A stretch of DNA of 64,000 nucleotides. Source: Pseudomonas entomophila (GTDB lineage Bacteria > Pseudomonadota > Gammaproteobacteria > Pseudomonadales > Pseudomonadaceae). Shown one piece after another: positions 27,105 to 42,207 of this stretch; the stretch's first letter is position 1; each line of letters starts with the position of its first letter. The position numbers and the translations under genes are program-made. The stretch is from assembly GCF_018417595.1 (NCBI RefSeq), contig NZ_CP070982.1:3826001-3890000 (forward strand). Direction: 5' to 3'. The notes beneath the pieces were generated by a model, which saw only the letters and a program-made list of their open reading frames with translations, made no database searches and had not been told where the DNA came from.

Positions 27105-27518
27105 ATGTCCGATTCGGCAGGACTCATCGCCCACAACTGGGGCTTTGCCATCTTCCTCCTGGGTGTCGTCGGCCTGTGTGCCTTCATGCTCGGCTTGTCC
27201 AGCCTGCTTGGTAGCAAGGCCTGGGGCCGCGCCAAGAACGAACCCTTCGAATCCGGCATGCTGCCCGTCGGCAGCGCCCGCCTGCGCCTGTCCGCCAAAT
27301 TCTATCTGGTCGCGATGCTGTTCGTGATCTTCGATATCGAAGCCCTCTTCCTGTATGCATGGTCTGTGTCCGTCCGCGAAAGCGGCTGGACCGGATTCGT
27401 CGAAGCACTCGTTTTCATAGCAATTCTGTTGGCTGGTCTTGTCTACCTATGGCGCGTCGGGGCGCTCGATTGGGCTCCCGAAGGTCGCCGCAAGCGGCAA
27501 GCGAAGCTGAAACAATGA
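27105..27518 (+). CDS. nuoA: NADH-quinone oxidoreductase subunit A
   Basis: A 137-residue membrane subunit with three helices. [40 protein letters not shown] is the conserved loop and second helix of NuoA/ND3; the Glu-Ser loop and the acidic FDIEALFL segment line the quinone-to-proton path. AAGGA lies nine bases before the ATG. It is the first gene of the operon, nine bases ahead of nuoB. The Arg/Lys-rich C terminus ([11 protein letters not shown]) is cytoplasmic. Confidence 0.95.
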
Positions 27519-27527
27519 GGCTTTGGC

Positions 27528-28205
27528 ATGCAATACAATCTCACCAGAATCGATCCGGACGCACCCAACGAGCAGTATCCGGTCGGTGAGCGGGAAACCG
27601 TCACCGATCAGCTGCTAGAGGACCAGGTCCACAAGAACATCTACATGGGGAAACTCGAAGATGTGCTGCGTGGCGCGGTCAACTGGGGTCGCAAGAACTC
27701 CCTCTGGCCGTACAACTTCGGCCTGTCCTGCTGCTACGTGGAAATGACCACGGCCTTCACGGCGCCCCACGACATCGCCCGCTTCGGCGCCGAAGTCATC
27801 CGGGCCTCGCCGCGCCAGGCCGACTTCATGGTCATCGCCGGTACCTGCTTCGTCAAAATGGCGCCGATCATCCAGCGCCTGTACGAGCAGATGCTCGAAC
27901 CGAAATGGGTCATCTCCATGGGTTCGTGCGCCAACTCCGGCGGCATGTACGACATCTACTCGGTCGTTCAGGGGGTCGACAAGTTCCTCCCCGTGGACGT
28001 GTACGTGCCTGGCTGCCCGCCGCGCCCCGAGGCGTTCCTGCAAGGCCTGATGCTGCTGCAGGAATCGATCGGCCAGGAGCGACGCCCGCTCTCATGGGTC
28101 GTTGGCGATCAAGGCATCTACCGTGCCGAAATGCCCGCCCAGAAAGACCTGCGTCGCGAACAGCGTATCGCGGTAACCAACCTGCGCAGCCCCGACGAAG
28201 TCTGA
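27528..28205 (+). CDS. nuoB: NADH-quinone oxidoreductase subunit B
   Basis: A 225-residue peripheral subunit that holds the terminal [4Fe-4S] cluster N2, electron donor to quinone. Ligand cysteines are visible in [20 protein letters not shown] and [12 protein letters not shown]. It packs against NuoCD at the quinone site. GAGG precedes the ATG. A 79-base gap separates it from nuoC. Family length is normal (E. coli NuoB 220). Confidence 0.96.
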   Translation: MQYNLTRIDPDAPNEQYPVGERETVTDQLLEDQVHKNIYMGKLEDVLRGAVNWGRKNSLWPYNFGLSCCYVEMTTAFTAPHDIARFGAEVIRASPRQADFMVIAGTCFVKMAPIIQRLYEQMLEPKWVISMGSCANSGGMYDIYSVVQGVDKFLPVDVYVPGCPPRPEAFLQGLMLLQESIGQERRPLSWVVGDQGIYRAEMPAQKDLRREQRIAVTNLRSPDEV

Positions 28206-28266
28206 TCCAGCGACCTGCCGCCCGCTCCCCCAGGAGCCGGCGGCCTGGCTTCATTCTTAACGTTGA

Positions 28267-30066
<1,800 letters not shown>

Positions 30067-30068
30067 GC

Positions 30069-30566
30069 ATGAACAGCACGCTTATCCAAACCGACCGTTT
30101 CGCCCTGAGCGAAACCGAGCGCTCGGCCATCGAGCACGAGATGCACCATTACGAGGACCCGCGCGCGGCGTCCATCGAAGCCCTGAAGATCGTCCAGAAA
30201 GAGCGCGGCTGGGTGCCGGACGGCGCCATCTACGCCATCGGCGAAGTGCTGGGCATCCCCGCCAGCGACGTCGAGGGCGTGGCCACCTTCTACAGCCAGA
30301 TCTTCCGCCAGCCGGTCGGCCGCCACATCATCCGCGTGTGCGACAGCATGGTCTGCTACATCGGCGGCCATGAGTCGGTGGTCAGCCAGATCCAGAGCGA
30401 GCTGGGCATCGGCCTCGGCCAGACCACTGCCGACGGGCGCTTCACCCTGCTGCCGGTGTGCTGCCTGGGCAACTGCGACAAGGCCCCGGCGCTGATGATC
30501 GACGACGACACCTTTGGCGACGTGCAACCTGCCGGCGTCAGCAAGCTGCTGGAGGGTTACGTATGA
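30069..30566 (+). CDS. nuoE: NADH-quinone oxidoreductase subunit E
   Basis: A 165-residue thioredoxin-like subunit that carries [2Fe-2S] cluster N1a. Ligands are CDSMVC near residue 94 and [10 protein letters not shown] near residue 136. It sits next to NuoF in the NADH dehydrogenase module. Its stop overlaps the nuoF start as ATGA, indicating translational coupling. Confidence 0.95.
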   Translation: MNSTLIQTDRFALSETERSAIEHEMHHYEDPRAASIEALKIVQKERGWVPDGAIYAIGEVLGIPASDVEGVATFYSQIFRQPVGRHIIRVCDSMVCYIGGHESVVSQIQSELGIGLGQTTADGRFTLLPVCCLGNCDKAPALMIDDDTFGDVQPAGVSKLLEGYV

Positions 30567-31927
30567 CCATCACTTCCTTCGGCCCGGCCAACCGCATCGC
30601 GCGCTCGGCCGAAACCCACCCGCTGACCTGGCGCCTGCGCGACGACGGCGAGCCAGTCTGGCTGGCCGAGTACGAATCGAAGAACGGCTACGCCGCTGCC
30701 CGCAAGGCACTGGCCGAGATGTCCGCCGATGATATCGTGCAGAGCGTCAAGGACTCCGGCCTCAAGGGCCGTGGCGGCGCAGGCTTCCCCACTGGCGTGA
30801 AGTGGGGCCTGATGCCCAAAGACGAATCCATGAACATCCGCTACCTGCTGTGCAACGCGGATGAAATGGAGCCCAACACCTGGAAAGACCGCATGCTGAT
30901 GGAGCAACAGCCCCATCTGCTGGTCGAAGGCATGCTGATCAGCGCCCGCGCGCTGAAAGCCTATCGCGGCTACATCTTCCTGCGTGGCGAATACACCACC
31001 GCGGCGAAGAACCTCAACCGTGCCATCGATGAAGCCAAGGCCGCCGGCCTGCTGGGCAAGAACATCCTCGGTTCCGGCTTCGACTTCGAGCTGTTCGTGC
31101 ACACCGGCGCCGGCCGCTATATCTGCGGTGAAGAAACCGCGCTGATCAACTCGCTGGAAGGCCGCCGCGCCAACCCGCGCTCCAAGCCGCCCTTCCCTGC
31201 CGCCGTCGGCGTATGGGGCAAGCCGACTTGCGTGAACAACGTCGAAACGCTGTGCAACGTGCCGGCCATCGTCGCCAACGGCAACGACTGGTACAAGTCG
31301 CTGGCCCGTGAGGGCAGCGAAGACCACGGCACCAAGCTGATGGGCTTCTCCGGCAAGGTGAAGAACCCCGGCCTGTGGGAACTGCCGTTCGGCGTCACCG
31401 CCCGCGAGCTGTTCGAAGACTACGCCGGCGGCATGCGCGACGGCTTCAAGCTCAAGTGCTGGCAGCCTGGCGGCGCCGGTACCGGTTTCCTGCTGCCCGA
31501 GCACCTCGACGCACAGATGTACGCCGGCGGCATCGCCAAGGTCGGCACCCGCATGGGTACCGGCCTGGCCATGGCGGTCGACGACAGCATCAACATGGTG
31601 TCGCTGCTGCGCAACATGGAAGAGTTCTTCGCCCGCGAATCCTGCGGCTGGTGCACCCCGTGCCGCGACGGCCTGCCATGGAGCGTGAAGATGCTGCGCG
31701 CCCTGGAGAAAGGCCAGGGCCGCGCCGAAGACATCGAGACCCTGCTGGGTCTGGTCAACTTCCTCGGCCCAGGCCGTACCTTCTGTGCTCACGCACCGGG
31801 TGCCGTCGAGCCATTGGGCAGTGCCATCAAATACTTCCGGTCCGAGTTCGAGGCCGGTGTCGCTCCCGCTAGCGCGGCTGACACCCTGCGCCCGAACCTG
31901 GCCAAGCCGATCGTGGTCGGCGCATAA
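30563..31927 (+). CDS. nuoF: NADH-quinone oxidoreductase subunit F
   Basis: The 454-residue NADH-binding subunit. [14 protein letters not shown] binds [19 protein letters not shown] contributes to the FMN site, and [12 protein letters not shown] supplies three cysteines of cluster N3, with the fourth in [13 protein letters not shown] accepts a hydride from NADH here. The start at 30563 overlaps the nuoE stop. A longer frame beginning at 30458 is only nuoE in another phase. A 133-base gap to nuoG follows. Confidence 0.96.
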   Translation: MTITSFGPANRIARSAETHPLTWRLRDDGEPVWLAEYESKNGYAAARKALAEMSADDIVQSVKDSGLKGRGGAGFPTGVKWGLMPKDESMNIRYLLCNADEMEPNTWKDRMLMEQQPHLLVEGMLISARALKAYRGYIFLRGEYTTAAKNLNRAIDEAKAAGLLGKNILGSGFDFELFVHTGAGRYICGEETALINSLEGRRANPRSKPPFPAAVGVWGKPTCVNNVETLCNVPAIVANGNDWYKSLAREGSEDHGTKLMGFSGKVKNPGLWELPFGVTARELFEDYAGGMRDGFKLKCWQPGGAGTGFLLPEHLDAQMYAGGIAKVGTRMGTGLAMAVDDSINMVSLLRNMEEFFARESCGWCTPCRDGLPWSVKMLRALEKGQGRAEDIETLLGLVNFLGPGRTFCAHAPGAVEPLGSAIKYFRSEFEAGVAPASAADTLRPNLAKPIVVGA

Positions 31928-32060
31928 CAAGATGAAGCAGCGGATGGTCCGTGCCATCCGCCAGCCCGCAGGCCGGCCCGAACGATTCGAGGCCGGCCGC
32001 AGGCTCACCGATTTCCATTAGCCACGCCCGCCCACGCGGGCCAACGAAGAACTTTGAACA
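31928..32060 (+). other. Structured spacer between nuoF and nuoG
   Basis: Within an otherwise tight operon this gap is 133 bases. It contains CGGATGG/CCATCCG (seven pairs, six-base loop, 31941-31960), two copies of GGCCGGCC at 31971 and 31991 able to pair, and CCCGC/GCGGG at 32027-32040. A 29-codon frame starts at 31932 (ATGAAG, stop TAG 32019-32021) without a convincing ribosome-binding site. It could be an RNA-processing or stabilising element. Confidence 0.5.
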
Positions 32061-34775
32061 ATGGCCACTATCCACGTAGACGGCAAAGCGCTCGAAGTCA
32101 ACGGTGCGGACAACCTGTTACAGGCCTGTCTGTCACTCGGCCTCGACATCCCCTATTTCTGCTGGCACCCGGCGCTCGGTAGTGTCGGCGCCTGCCGGCA
32201 GTGCGCGGTCAAGCAGTACACCGACGAGAACGACACCCGTGGTCGTATCGTCATGTCCTGCATGACCCCTGCCTCCGACGGCACCTGGATCTCCATCGAC
32301 GATGAAGAATCGAAGGCGTTTCGCGCCAGCGTCGTCGAATGGCTGATGACCAACCACCCGCACGACTGCCCGGTGTGCGAGGAAGGCGGTCACTGCCACC
32401 TGCAGGACATGACGGTAATGACCGGCCACAACGAGCGCCGCTACCGTTTCACCAAGCGTACCCACCAGAACCAGGACCTCGGCCCGTTCATCGCCCACGA
32501 GATGAACCGCTGCATCGCCTGCTACCGCTGCGTGCGCTACTACAAGGACTACGCCGGCGGCACCGATCTGGGCGTATACGGCGCCCACGACAACGTGTAC
32601 TTCGGTCGCGTTGAAGACGGCGTGCTGGAAAGCGAGTTCTCCGGCAACCTCACCGAGGTCTGCCCGACCGGTGTGTTCACCGACAAGACGCATTCCGAGC
32701 GCTACAACCGCAAGTGGGACATGCAGTTCGCCCCGAGCATCTGCCATGGCTGCTCCAGCGGCTGCAACATCAGCCCCGGCGAGCGCTATGGTGAACTGCG
32801 CCGCATCGAGAACCGCTTCAACGGCTCGGTGAACCAGTACTTCCTGTGCGACCGTGGCCGCTTCGGCTATGGCTACGTCAACCGCAAGGACCGTCCACGC
32901 CAGCCACTGCTGGCCGATGGCACTAAACTGTCGCTGGACGCCGCCCTGGACAAGGCCGCCGACCTGCTGCGCGGCCGCACCATCGTCGGTATCGGCTCGC
33001 CACGCGCCAGCCTCGAAAGCAACTACGGCCTGCGTGAGCTGGTCGGCGCCGAGTACTTCTACTCTGGCATGGAAGCTGGCGAACTGGCCCGCGTGCGCCT
33101 GGCGCTGAACGTGCTGAACAACAGCCCGCTTCCGGTCCCTACCCTGCGCGACATCGAAGACCACGACGCGGTGTTCGTACTCGGTGAAGACCTCACGCAA
33201 ACCGCCGCCCGTGTCGCCCTGGCCGTGCGCCAGGCCACCAAGGGCAAGGCCGAGGCCATGGCCGACGCCATGCGCGTACAGCCCTGGCTGGACGCTGCGG
33301 TGAAGAACATCGGCCAGCACGCGCTGTACCCGCTGTTCATCGCTTCGCTGGCTGAAACCAAGCTCGACGACGTCGCCGAAGAGTGCGTACACGCCGCCCC
33401 GGCGGACCTCGCCCGCATCGGTTTCGCCGTGGCCCACGCCATCGACCCGAGCGCCCCGGCCGTCGACGGCCTGGACAGCGAAGCCAAGGCCCTGGCCCAG
33501 CGTATCGCCGATGCCCTGGTCGCCGCCAACCGCCCACTGGTGGTCGCTGGCACCTCCCTGGCCGACCCGGCACTGATCGAAGCCGCCGCCAACATCGCCA
33601 AGGCCCTCAAGCTGCGCGAGAAGAACGGTTCGCTGAGCCTGGTCGTCCCTGAGGCCAACAGCCTCGGCATGGCGATGATGGGCGGTGAGTCCGTCGACGC
33701 CGCCCTGGACGCGGTGATCAGCGGCAAGGCCGATGCCATCGTGGTACTGGAAAACGACCTGTACACCCGCGTACCGGCACAAAAGGTCGACGCCGCCCTG
33801 GCCGCAGCCAAGGTAGTGATCGTCGCCGACCACTCGAAAACCCCGACTGTGGACCGCGCCCACCTGGTGCTGCCAGCCGCTTCCTTCGCCGAAGGCGACG
33901 GCACCCTGGTCAGCCAGGAAGGCCGTGCCCAGCGTTTCTTCCAGGTGTTCGACCCGCAGTACCTGGACAGCAGCATCCAGATCCACGAAGGCTGGCGCTG
34001 GATGCACGCCCTGCGTGCCACCCTGCTCAACAAGCCAGTGGACTGGACCCAGCTGGACCACGTCACCAGCGCCTGCGCCGAAGCCGCCCCGCAACTGGCC
34101 GGCATCGTCAACGCCGCGCCAAGCGCCGCGTTCCGCATCAAGGGCATGAAGCTGGCCCGCGAGCCGCTGCGCTACTCCGGCCGTACCGCCATGCGCGCCA
34201 ACATCAGCGTGCACGAGCCGCGCACACCACAGGACAAGGACACCGCGTTCGCCTTCTCCATGGAAGGTTACTCGGGCTCCGCCGAACCGCGCCAGCAAGT
34301 GCCGTTCGCCTGGTCGCCGGGCTGGAACTCGCCGCAAGCCTGGAACAAGTTCCAGGACGAAGTCGGCGGCCACCTGCGTGCCGGTGACCCGGGCGTGCGC
34401 CTGATCGAGTCGCAGGGCGACAAGCTCAACTGGTTCACCGCCATCCCGGGTGCCTTCAACCCGGCCCGTGGCACCTGGACCGCGGTGCCGTTCTTCCACC
34501 TGTTCGGCAGCGAAGAGAGCTCCTCGCGCGCCGCCCCGGTGCAAGAGCGCATCCCAGCCGCCTATGTCGGCCTGGCCAAGTCCGAAGCCGACCGCCTGGG
34601 CGTCAACGACGGCGCGCTGCTGAGCCTGACCGTCGCCGGCGTTTCGCTGCGCCTGCCGCTGCGTATCAATGAAGAACTGGGCGCTGGCCTGGTTGCGCTG
34701 CCCAAAGGCCTGGCCGGCATTCCGCCCGCCATCTTCGGTGCATCCGTCGAAGGTCTGCAGGAGGCAGCACAATGA
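32061..34775 (+). CDS. nuoG: NADH-quinone oxidoreductase subunit G
   Basis: The 904-residue Fe-S subunit. N-terminal cluster ligands appear in [17 protein letters not shown] (N1b), [13 protein letters not shown] (N5, with His) and [14 protein letters not shown] (N4). [11 protein letters not shown] with a later FLCDRG gives the off-pathway N7 cluster present in E. coli-type enzymes. Residues from about 220 on form the molybdopterin oxidoreductase-like domain without cofactor. Electrons pass through here from NuoF to NuoI. The frame ends four bases into nuoH. Confidence 0.96.
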   Translation: MATIHVDGKALEVNGADNLLQACLSLGLDIPYFCWHPALGSVGACRQCAVKQYTDENDTRGRIVMSCMTPASDGTWISIDDEESKAFRASVVEWLMTNHPHDCPVCEEGGHCHLQDMTVMTGHNERRYRFTKRTHQNQDLGPFIAHEMNRCIACYRCVRYYKDYAGGTDLGVYGAHDNVYFGRVEDGVLESEFSGNLTEVCPTGVFTDKTHSERYNRKWDMQFAPSICHGCSSGCNISPGERYGELRRIENRFNGSVNQYFLCDRGRFGYGYVNRKDRPRQPLLADGTKLSLDAALDKAADLLRGRTIVGIGSPRASLESNYGLRELVGAEYFYSGMEAGELARVRLALNVLNNSPLPVPTLRDIEDHDAVFVLGEDLTQTAARVALAVRQATKGKAEAMADAMRVQPWLDAAVKNIGQHALYPLFIASLAETKLDDVAEECVHAAPADLARIGFAVAHAIDPSAPAVDGLDSEAKALAQRIADALVAANRPLVVAGTSLADPALIEAAANIAKALKLREKNGSLSLVVPEANSLGMAMMGGESVDAALDAVISGKADAIVVLENDLYTRVPAQKVDAALAAAKVVIVADHSKTPTVDRAHLVLPAASFAEGDGTLVSQEGRAQRFFQVFDPQYLDSSIQIHEGWRWMHALRATLLNKPVDWTQLDHVTSACAEAAPQLAGIVNAAPSAAFRIKGMKLAREPLRYSGRTAMRANISVHEPRTPQDKDTAFAFSMEGYSGSAEPRQQVPFAWSPGWNSPQAWNKFQDEVGGHLRAGDPGVRLIESQGDKLNWFTAIPGAFNPARGTWTAVPFFHLFGSEESSSRAAPVQERIPAAYVGLAKSEADRLGVNDGALLSLTVAGVSLRLPLRINEELGAGLVALPKGLAGIPPAIFGASVEGLQEAAQ

Positions 34776-35779
34776 GCTGGTTCACCCCCGAAGTGATCGA
34801 TGTGATCCTCACCGTCGTGCGGGCCATCGTGGTCCTGCTGGCCGTGGTGGTCTGCGGCGCGCTGCTCAGCTTCGTCGAACGTCGCCTGCTGGGCTGGTGG
34901 CAGGACCGCTACGGTCCGAACCGTGTCGGCCCGTTCGGCATGTTCCAGATCGCCGCCGACATGCTGAAGATGTTCTTCAAGGAAGACTGGAACCCGCCCT
35001 TCGTCGATCGCATGATCTTCACCCTGGCGCCGGTCGTGGCCATGAGTGCCCTGCTGATCGCCTTCGTGGTCATCCCGATCACCCCGCTGTGGGGCGTCGC
35101 CGACCTGAACATCGGCCTGCTGTTCTTCTTCGCCATGGCCGGCCTGTCGGTCTACGCCGTGCTGTTCGCCGGCTGGTCGTCGAACAACAAGTACGCCCTG
35201 CTGGGCAGTCTGCGGGCCTCGGCACAGACCGTGTCGTACGAGGTGTTCCTCGGTCTGGCGCTGATGGGCGTGGTGGTGCAGGTGGGCTCGTTCAACATGC
35301 GCGACATCGTTGAATACCAGGCCAACAACCTGTGGTTCATCATTCCGCAGTTCTTCGGTTTCTGCACCTTCTTCATCGCTGGCGTCGCCGTGACCCACCG
35401 TCACCCGTTCGACCAGCCGGAAGCGGAACAGGAATTGGCCGACGGCTACCACATCGAATATGCCGGCATGAAATGGGGCATGTTCTTCGTCGGTGAGTAC
35501 ATCGGCATCATCCTGATCTCGGCGCTGCTGGTAACCCTGTTCTTCGGTGGCTGGCACGGTCCGTTCGGCATCCTGCCGCAAGTGCCGTTCCTGTGGTTCG
35601 CCCTGAAGACCGCGTTCTTCATCATGCTGTTCATCCTGCTGCGCGCCTCGATCCCGCGCCCGCGCTATGACCAGGTGATGGACTTCAGCTGGAAGTTCTG
35701 CCTGCCGCTGACCCTGATCAATTTGCTGGTGACCGCTGCGGTTGTGCTCTACAACACGCCAGCCGTCGCGGCCCAGTGA
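34772..35779 (+). CDS. nuoH: NADH-quinone oxidoreductase subunit H
   Basis: A 335-residue membrane subunit with eight helices forming the quinone chamber and first proton half-channel. Signatures are [27 protein letters not shown] and [24 protein letters not shown]. It overlaps nuoG by ATGA and precedes nuoI by 11 bases. Length is normal for the family. Confidence 0.96.
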   Translation: MSWFTPEVIDVILTVVRAIVVLLAVVVCGALLSFVERRLLGWWQDRYGPNRVGPFGMFQIAADMLKMFFKEDWNPPFVDRMIFTLAPVVAMSALLIAFVVIPITPLWGVADLNIGLLFFFAMAGLSVYAVLFAGWSSNNKYALLGSLRASAQTVSYEVFLGLALMGVVVQVGSFNMRDIVEYQANNLWFIIPQFFGFCTFFIAGVAVTHRHPFDQPEAEQELADGYHIEYAGMKWGMFFVGEYIGIILISALLVTLFFGGWHGPFGILPQVPFLWFALKTAFFIMLFILLRASIPRPRYDQVMDFSWKFCLPLTLINLLVTAAVVLYNTPAVAAQ

Positions 35780-35790
35780 GGATTTGACCC

Positions 35791-36339
35791 ATGTTCAAGT
35801 ATATCGGCGACATCGTTAAGGGCACCGGCACCCAGCTGCGCAGCCTGGTGATGGTGTTCTCCCACGGGTTCCGCAAGCGCGACACCCTGCAGTACCCCGA
35901 AGAACCCGTGTACCTGCCGCCACGCTACCGTGGCCGCATCGTCCTCACCCGCGACCCCGACGGCGAGGAGCGCTGCGTGGCGTGCAACCTCTGCGCGGTG
36001 GCCTGCCCGGTCGGCTGCATCTCGCTGCAGAAGGCTGAGACCGAGGACGGCCGTTGGTACCCCGAGTTCTTCCGTATCAACTTCTCGCGCTGCATCTTCT
36101 GCGGCCTGTGCGAAGAGGCCTGCCCGACCACCGCAATCCAGCTCACTCCGGATTTCGAAATGGCCGAGTTCAAGCGTCAGGACCTGGTGTACGAGAAAGA
36201 AGATCTGCTGATCTCCGGCCCCGGCAAGAACCCTGACTACAACTTCTACCGTGTTGCGGGTATGGCGATCGCTGGCAAGCCGAAGGGCTCCGCGCAGAAC
36301 GAAGCCGAGCCGATCAACGTGAAGAGCTTGCTCCCATAA
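35791..36339 (+). CDS. nuoI: NADH-quinone oxidoreductase subunit I
   Basis: A 182-residue ferredoxin-like subunit with two [4Fe-4S] clusters, N6a and N6b. The motifs are [16 protein letters not shown] and [16 protein letters not shown]. It relays electrons from NuoG to NuoB. The N-terminal amphipathic helix lies on the membrane. The start has GAGGA upstream. Confidence 0.96.
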   Translation: MFKYIGDIVKGTGTQLRSLVMVFSHGFRKRDTLQYPEEPVYLPPRYRGRIVLTRDPDGEERCVACNLCAVACPVGCISLQKAETEDGRWYPEFFRINFSRCIFCGLCEEACPTTAIQLTPDFEMAEFKRQDLVYEKEDLLISGPGKNPDYNFYRVAGMAIAGKPKGSAQNEAEPINVKSLLP

Positions 36340-36349
36340 GGACAGAAAG

Positions 36350-36850
36350 ATGGAATTCGCTTTCTACTTCGCATCCGGCGTCGCCGTTGTCTCCACGCTT
36401 CGCGTGGTGACCGGCACCAACCCCGTGCACGCCCTGCTCTACCTGATCATTTCGCTGATCTCCGTGGCGATGATCTTCTTCTCCCTCGGTGCGCCGTTCG
36501 CCGGCGCCCTGGAAGTGATCGCCTACGCCGGCGCCATCATGGTGCTGTTCGTCTTCGTGGTGATGATGCTCAACCTCGGGCCGGCCTCGGTCGCCCAGGA
36601 GCGTGGCTGGCTCAAGCCGGGCATCTGGGCGGGGCCGGTGATTCTCGCCGCCCTGCTGCTGCTGGAGCTGCTGTACGTGCTGTTCGTCACCCCGAGTGGC
36701 GCGGCCATCAGCGGTACCACCGTGGACGCCAAGGCCGTGGGCATCAGCCTGTTCGGCCCGTACCTGCTGGTGGTCGAACTGGCGTCGATGCTGCTGCTCG
36801 CCGCGGCCGTCACCGCCTTCCACCTGGGCCGCAACGAGGCGAAGGAGTAA
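36350..36850 (+). CDS. nuoJ: NADH-quinone oxidoreductase subunit J
   Basis: A 166-residue subunit with five membrane helices. The region [20 protein letters not shown] contains the conserved helix 3 with the pi-bulge important for coupling. It lies three bases before nuoK and has AAGGA-like sequence before its start. It is shorter than E. coli NuoJ (184) at the C terminus, as is common in pseudomonads. Confidence 0.95.
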   Translation: MEFAFYFASGVAVVSTLRVVTGTNPVHALLYLIISLISVAMIFFSLGAPFAGALEVIAYAGAIMVLFVFVVMMLNLGPASVAQERGWLKPGIWAGPVILAALLLLELLYVLFVTPSGAAISGTTVDAKAVGISLFGPYLLVVELASMLLLAAAVTAFHLGRNEAKE

Positions 36851-36853
36851 ATC

Positions 36854-37158
36854 ATGGGTGCTATCCCTCTCGAGCATGGTCTGGCGGTCGCCGGCATCCT
36901 GTTCTGCTTAGGTCTGGTCGGGCTGATGGTCCGCCGCAACATCCTCTTCGTGCTCATGAGCCTGGAAGTCATGATGAACGCCTCTGCCCTGGCGTTCATC
37001 GTCGCCGGCGCCCGTTGGGTCCAGCCCGACGGCCAGGTGATGTTCATTCTGGTGATCAGCCTGGCAGCCGCCGAGGCCAGCATTGGCCTGGCGATCCTGC
37101 TGCAGCTGTATCGCCGCTTCCACACTCTCGACATCGATGCTGCCAGTGAGATGCGCGG

Positions 37159-37162
<4 letters not shown>
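36854..37162 (+). CDS. nuoK: NADH-quinone oxidoreductase subunit K
   Basis: A 102-residue three-helix subunit homologous to MrpC. Conserved glutamates lie in [15 protein letters not shown] and [20 protein letters not shown]; both take part in the proton path. The stop overlaps the nuoL start by four bases (ATGA). Confidence 0.95.
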
Positions 37163-39012
<1,850 letters not shown>

Positions 39013-39052
39013 CTATGAATCTTGCGACTTTGCCAAAGGAAACCAACCCGTC

Positions 39053-40585
39053 ATGATTTTGCCTTGGCTGATCCTGATCCCCTTCATCGGCGGCTTCCTG
39101 TGCTGGCTGGGTGAGCGCTTCGGCTCCACCCTGCCGCGCTGGATCGCGCTGCTGACCATGTCCCTGCTGCTTGGCATCGGCCTGTGGCTGTGGGCGAACG
39201 GCAACTACACCCTGGCTCCCGCCCCTGGCGCGGAGCCCGCCTGGGCCCTCGAATACAAGGTCGAGTGGATCAAGCGCTTCGGCATCAGCATCCACCTGGC
39301 CCTCGACGGCCTGTCGCTGCTGATGATCCTGCTCACCGGCCTGCTCGGTGTGCTGTCGGTGCTGTGCTCGTGGAAAGAGATCCAGCGCCACGTCGGCTTC
39401 TTCCACCTCAACCTGATGTGGATCCTGGGTGGCGTGGTCGGCGTGTTCCTGGCGCTCGACCTGTTCCTGTTCTTCTTCTTCTGGGAAATGATGCTGGTGC
39501 CGATGTACTTCCTCATCGCGCTCTGGGGTCACAGCTCGGCCGACGGCAAGAAGACCCGGATCTACGCGGCGACCAAGTTCTTCATCTTCACCCAGGCCAG
39601 CGGCCTGATCATGCTGGTGGCGATCCTCGGCCTGGTGCTGGTCAACTACAACACCACCGGCGTGCTCACCTTCAACTACAGCGACCTGCTCAAGGCTGAA
39701 CTGCCGGCCGGCGTCGAGTACGTGCTGATGCTGGGCTTCTTCATCGCCTTCGCGGTGAAGCTGCCGGTGGTGCCGTTCCACTCCTGGCTGCCTGACGCCC
39801 ACGCCCAGGCACCGACCGCAGGTTCCGTGGACCTGGCGGGCATCCTGCTGAAGACCGCGGCCTACGGCCTGCTGCGCTTCGCCCTGCCGCTGTTCCCGAA
39901 CGCCTCGGCCGAGTTCGCGCCGATCGCCATGACCCTGGGCCTGATCGGTATCTTCTACGGTGCCTTCCTGGCCTTCGCCCAGACCGACATCAAGCGCCTG
40001 GTGGCGTTCTCCAGCGTCTCGCACATGGGCTTCGTGCTGATCGGCATCTACTCCGGCAGCCAGCAAGCCCTGCAAGGCGCGGTGATCCAGATGCTGGCCC
40101 ACGGCCTGTCGGCCGCCGCGCTGTTCATCCTGGCCGGCCAGCTGTACGAGCGCCTGCACACCCGTGACATGCGCCAGATGGGTGGCCTGTGGCACCGCAT
40201 CGCCTACCTGCCGGCCATCAGCCTGTTCTTCGCCGCCGCTTCGCTCGGTTTGCCGGGCACCGGCAACTTCGTCGGCGAATTCCTGATCCTGATCGGCAGC
40301 TTCGCCCACGTGCCGTGGATCACCGTGATCGCCACCACCGGCCTGGTGTTCGGTTCGGTCTACTCGCTGATCATGATCCACCGCGCCTACTTCGGCCCGG
40401 CCAAGACCGACACCGTGCTGGCCGGCATGGACGGTCGCGAGCTGATCATGGTGCTGGGCCTGGCGGGCCTGCTGATCCTGCTGGGCGTGTATCCGCAGCC
40501 GTTCCTGGACACCTCTGCCGCCACCATGAGCGGTGTGCAGCAGTGGCTCGGTTCCGCTTTCACTCAACTCGCTTCGGCCCGGTAA
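39053..40585 (+). CDS. nuoM: NADH-quinone oxidoreductase subunit M
   Basis: A 510-residue antiporter-like subunit, with 14 helices. Key segments are [19 protein letters not shown] (glutamate near residue 145), [39 protein letters not shown] and [16 protein letters not shown]. It pumps protons in concert with NuoL and NuoN. AAAGGAAA precedes the ATG. Confidence 0.96.
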   Translation: MILPWLILIPFIGGFLCWLGERFGSTLPRWIALLTMSLLLGIGLWLWANGNYTLAPAPGAEPAWALEYKVEWIKRFGISIHLALDGLSLLMILLTGLLGVLSVLCSWKEIQRHVGFFHLNLMWILGGVVGVFLALDLFLFFFFWEMMLVPMYFLIALWGHSSADGKKTRIYAATKFFIFTQASGLIMLVAILGLVLVNYNTTGVLTFNYSDLLKAELPAGVEYVLMLGFFIAFAVKLPVVPFHSWLPDAHAQAPTAGSVDLAGILLKTAAYGLLRFALPLFPNASAEFAPIAMTLGLIGIFYGAFLAFAQTDIKRLVAFSSVSHMGFVLIGIYSGSQQALQGAVIQMLAHGLSAAALFILAGQLYERLHTRDMRQMGGLWHRIAYLPAISLFFAAASLGLPGTGNFVGEFLILIGSFAHVPWITVIATTGLVFGSVYSLIMIHRAYFGPAKTDTVLAGMDGRELIMVLGLAGLLILLGVYPQPFLDTSAATMSGVQQWLGSAFTQLASAR

Positions 40586-40592
40586 GAGCGCT

Positions 40593-42062
40593 ATGGAATT
40601 CACCACTCAACACTTCATCGCATTGGCGCCGATGCTGATCACCACCATCACCACGGTGGTGGTGATGCTGGCGATCGCCTGGAAGCGCAACCACTCGCAG
40701 ACCTTCCTGCTGTCCACCGTGGGCCTGAACCTGGCCCTGCTGTCGATCCTGCCGGCGCTCAAGGTCGCGCCGCTGGCGGTCACCTCGCTGGTGACCATCG
40801 ACAAGTTCGCCTGCCTGTACATGGCGATCATCCTGGTGGCGACGCTGGCCTGCGTCACCCTGGCCCACGCCTACCTCGGCGAAGGTTCCAAGGGTTTCCC
40901 GGGCAACCGTGAAGAGCTGTACCTGCTGCTGCTGATGTCGGCACTGGGTGGCCTGGTGCTGGTCAGCGCCAACCACCTGGCCGGCCTGTTCATCGGCCTG
41001 GAACTGCTGTCGGTGCCGGTCTACGGCCTGGTGGCGTACGCCTTCTTCAACAAGCGCTCGCTGGAAGCCGGCATCAAGTACATGGTGCTGTCTGCCGCCG
41101 GTTCCGCCTTCCTGCTGTTTGGCATGGCGCTGCTGTACGCCGATGCCGGCAGCCTGACCTTCGACCAGCTGGGCAAGGCCCTGGCCGCCACCAGCATGCC
41201 GAGCCTGCTGGCACAGCTGGGCCTGGGCATGATGCTGGTAGGCCTGGCCTTCAAGCTGTCGCTGGTGCCGTTCCACCTGTGGACCCCGGATGTGTACGAA
41301 GGCGCCCCGGCGCCGGTCGCCGCGTTCCTGGCCACCGCCAGCAAGGTCGCGGTATTCGCCGTGGTCGTGCGCCTGTTCATGCTCTCCCCAGCCGCCAGCA
41401 GTGGCGTGCTGAGCACCGTGCTGGCGGTGATCGCGGTCGCCTCGATCCTGATCGGCAACCTGCTGGCGCTGACCCAGAGCAACCTCAAGCGTCTGCTGGG
41501 TTACTCGTCCATCGCCCACTTCGGCTACCTGGTCATCGCCCTGGTCGCCAGCAAGGGCCTGGCCATGGAGGCCATGGGCGTGTACCTGGTCACCTACGTG
41601 ATCACCAGCCTCGGCGCGTTCGGTGTGATCACCCTGATGTCCTCGCCATACGCCGGCCGTGACGCCGACGCCCTGTACGAGTACCGTGGCCTGTTCTGGC
41701 GCCGTCCGTACCTGACCGCGGTGCTGACCGTGATGATGCTGTCGCTGGCCGGTATCCCGCTGACCGCGGGCTTCATCGGCAAGTTCTACATCATCGCCAC
41801 CGGTGTCGAGTCGCAGCTGTGGTGGCTGGTCGGCGCCCTGGTGCTGGGTAGCGCCATCGGCGTGTACTACTACCTGCGCGTCATGGTCACCCTGTACCTG
41901 GTCGAACCAAACCTGCGTCGCCACGATGCCCCGCTGAAGTGGGAACAGCGCACCGGCGGCGTGATGCTGCTGGCGATCGCGATCCTCGCCTTCGTGCTGG
42001 GTGTGTACCCGCAGCCGTTGCTGGAGATGGTGCAGCAGGCAGGCCTGCAACTGATCGGCTGA
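40593..42062 (+). CDS. nuoN: NADH-quinone oxidoreductase subunit N
   Basis: Start set at the ATG at 40593 ([14 protein letters not shown]), seven bases after nuoM and preceded by AAGAG; the longer frame from 40533 lies inside nuoM. It gives 489 residues. [20 protein letters not shown] and [23 protein letters not shown] are the antiporter-like motifs with the conserved glutamate and proline-rich loop. It is the last gene of the complex I operon and is followed by a strong terminator. Confidence 0.96.
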   Translation: MEFTTQHFIALAPMLITTITTVVVMLAIAWKRNHSQTFLLSTVGLNLALLSILPALKVAPLAVTSLVTIDKFACLYMAIILVATLACVTLAHAYLGEGSKGFPGNREELYLLLLMSALGGLVLVSANHLAGLFIGLELLSVPVYGLVAYAFFNKRSLEAGIKYMVLSAAGSAFLLFGMALLYADAGSLTFDQLGKALAATSMPSLLAQLGLGMMLVGLAFKLSLVPFHLWTPDVYEGAPAPVAAFLATASKVAVFAVVVRLFMLSPAASSGVLSTVLAVIAVASILIGNLLALTQSNLKRLLGYSSIAHFGYLVIALVASKGLAMEAMGVYLVTYVITSLGAFGVITLMSSPYAGRDADALYEYRGLFWRRPYLTAVLTVMMLSLAGIPLTAGFIGKFYIIATGVESQLWWLVGALVLGSAIGVYYYLRVMVTLYLVEPNLRRHDAPLKWEQRTGGVMLLAIAILAFVLGVYPQPLLEMVQQAGLQLIG

Positions 42063-42084
42063 TCGGCTGCACGATGTGAAAGAC

Positions 42085-42110
42085 ACCCCGCCTCGGCGGG
42101 GTTTCTTTTT
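42085..42110 (+). terminator. Rho-independent terminator of the nuo operon
   Basis: ACCCCGC-CTCG-GCGGGGT-type stem (42085-42102, up to eight pairs) followed by TTTCTTTTT, 22 bases past the nuoN stop. Confidence 0.93.
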
Positions 42111-42207
42111 GCCTGAAGAAGCCACTGCGGATTTACAGATCGACCACTGTGCTTCGTCTGCCCTTTGCAGCGTCAGACTCCCGCACTCGATCTGGAACCC
42201 CGTCCCC

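Noticed and set aside
31932..32021. A 29-codon frame in the nuoF-nuoG spacer
   Set aside because: Not listed as a gene because the upstream sequence (ACAAG) is a poor ribosome-binding site; kept only as part of a finding.
32133..34772. An 879-codon open frame on the minus strand opposite nuoG
   Set aside because: It is a shadow of nuoG produced by high third-position GC; its Gln/Gly/Val/His-rich translation has no domain or ribosome-binding site.
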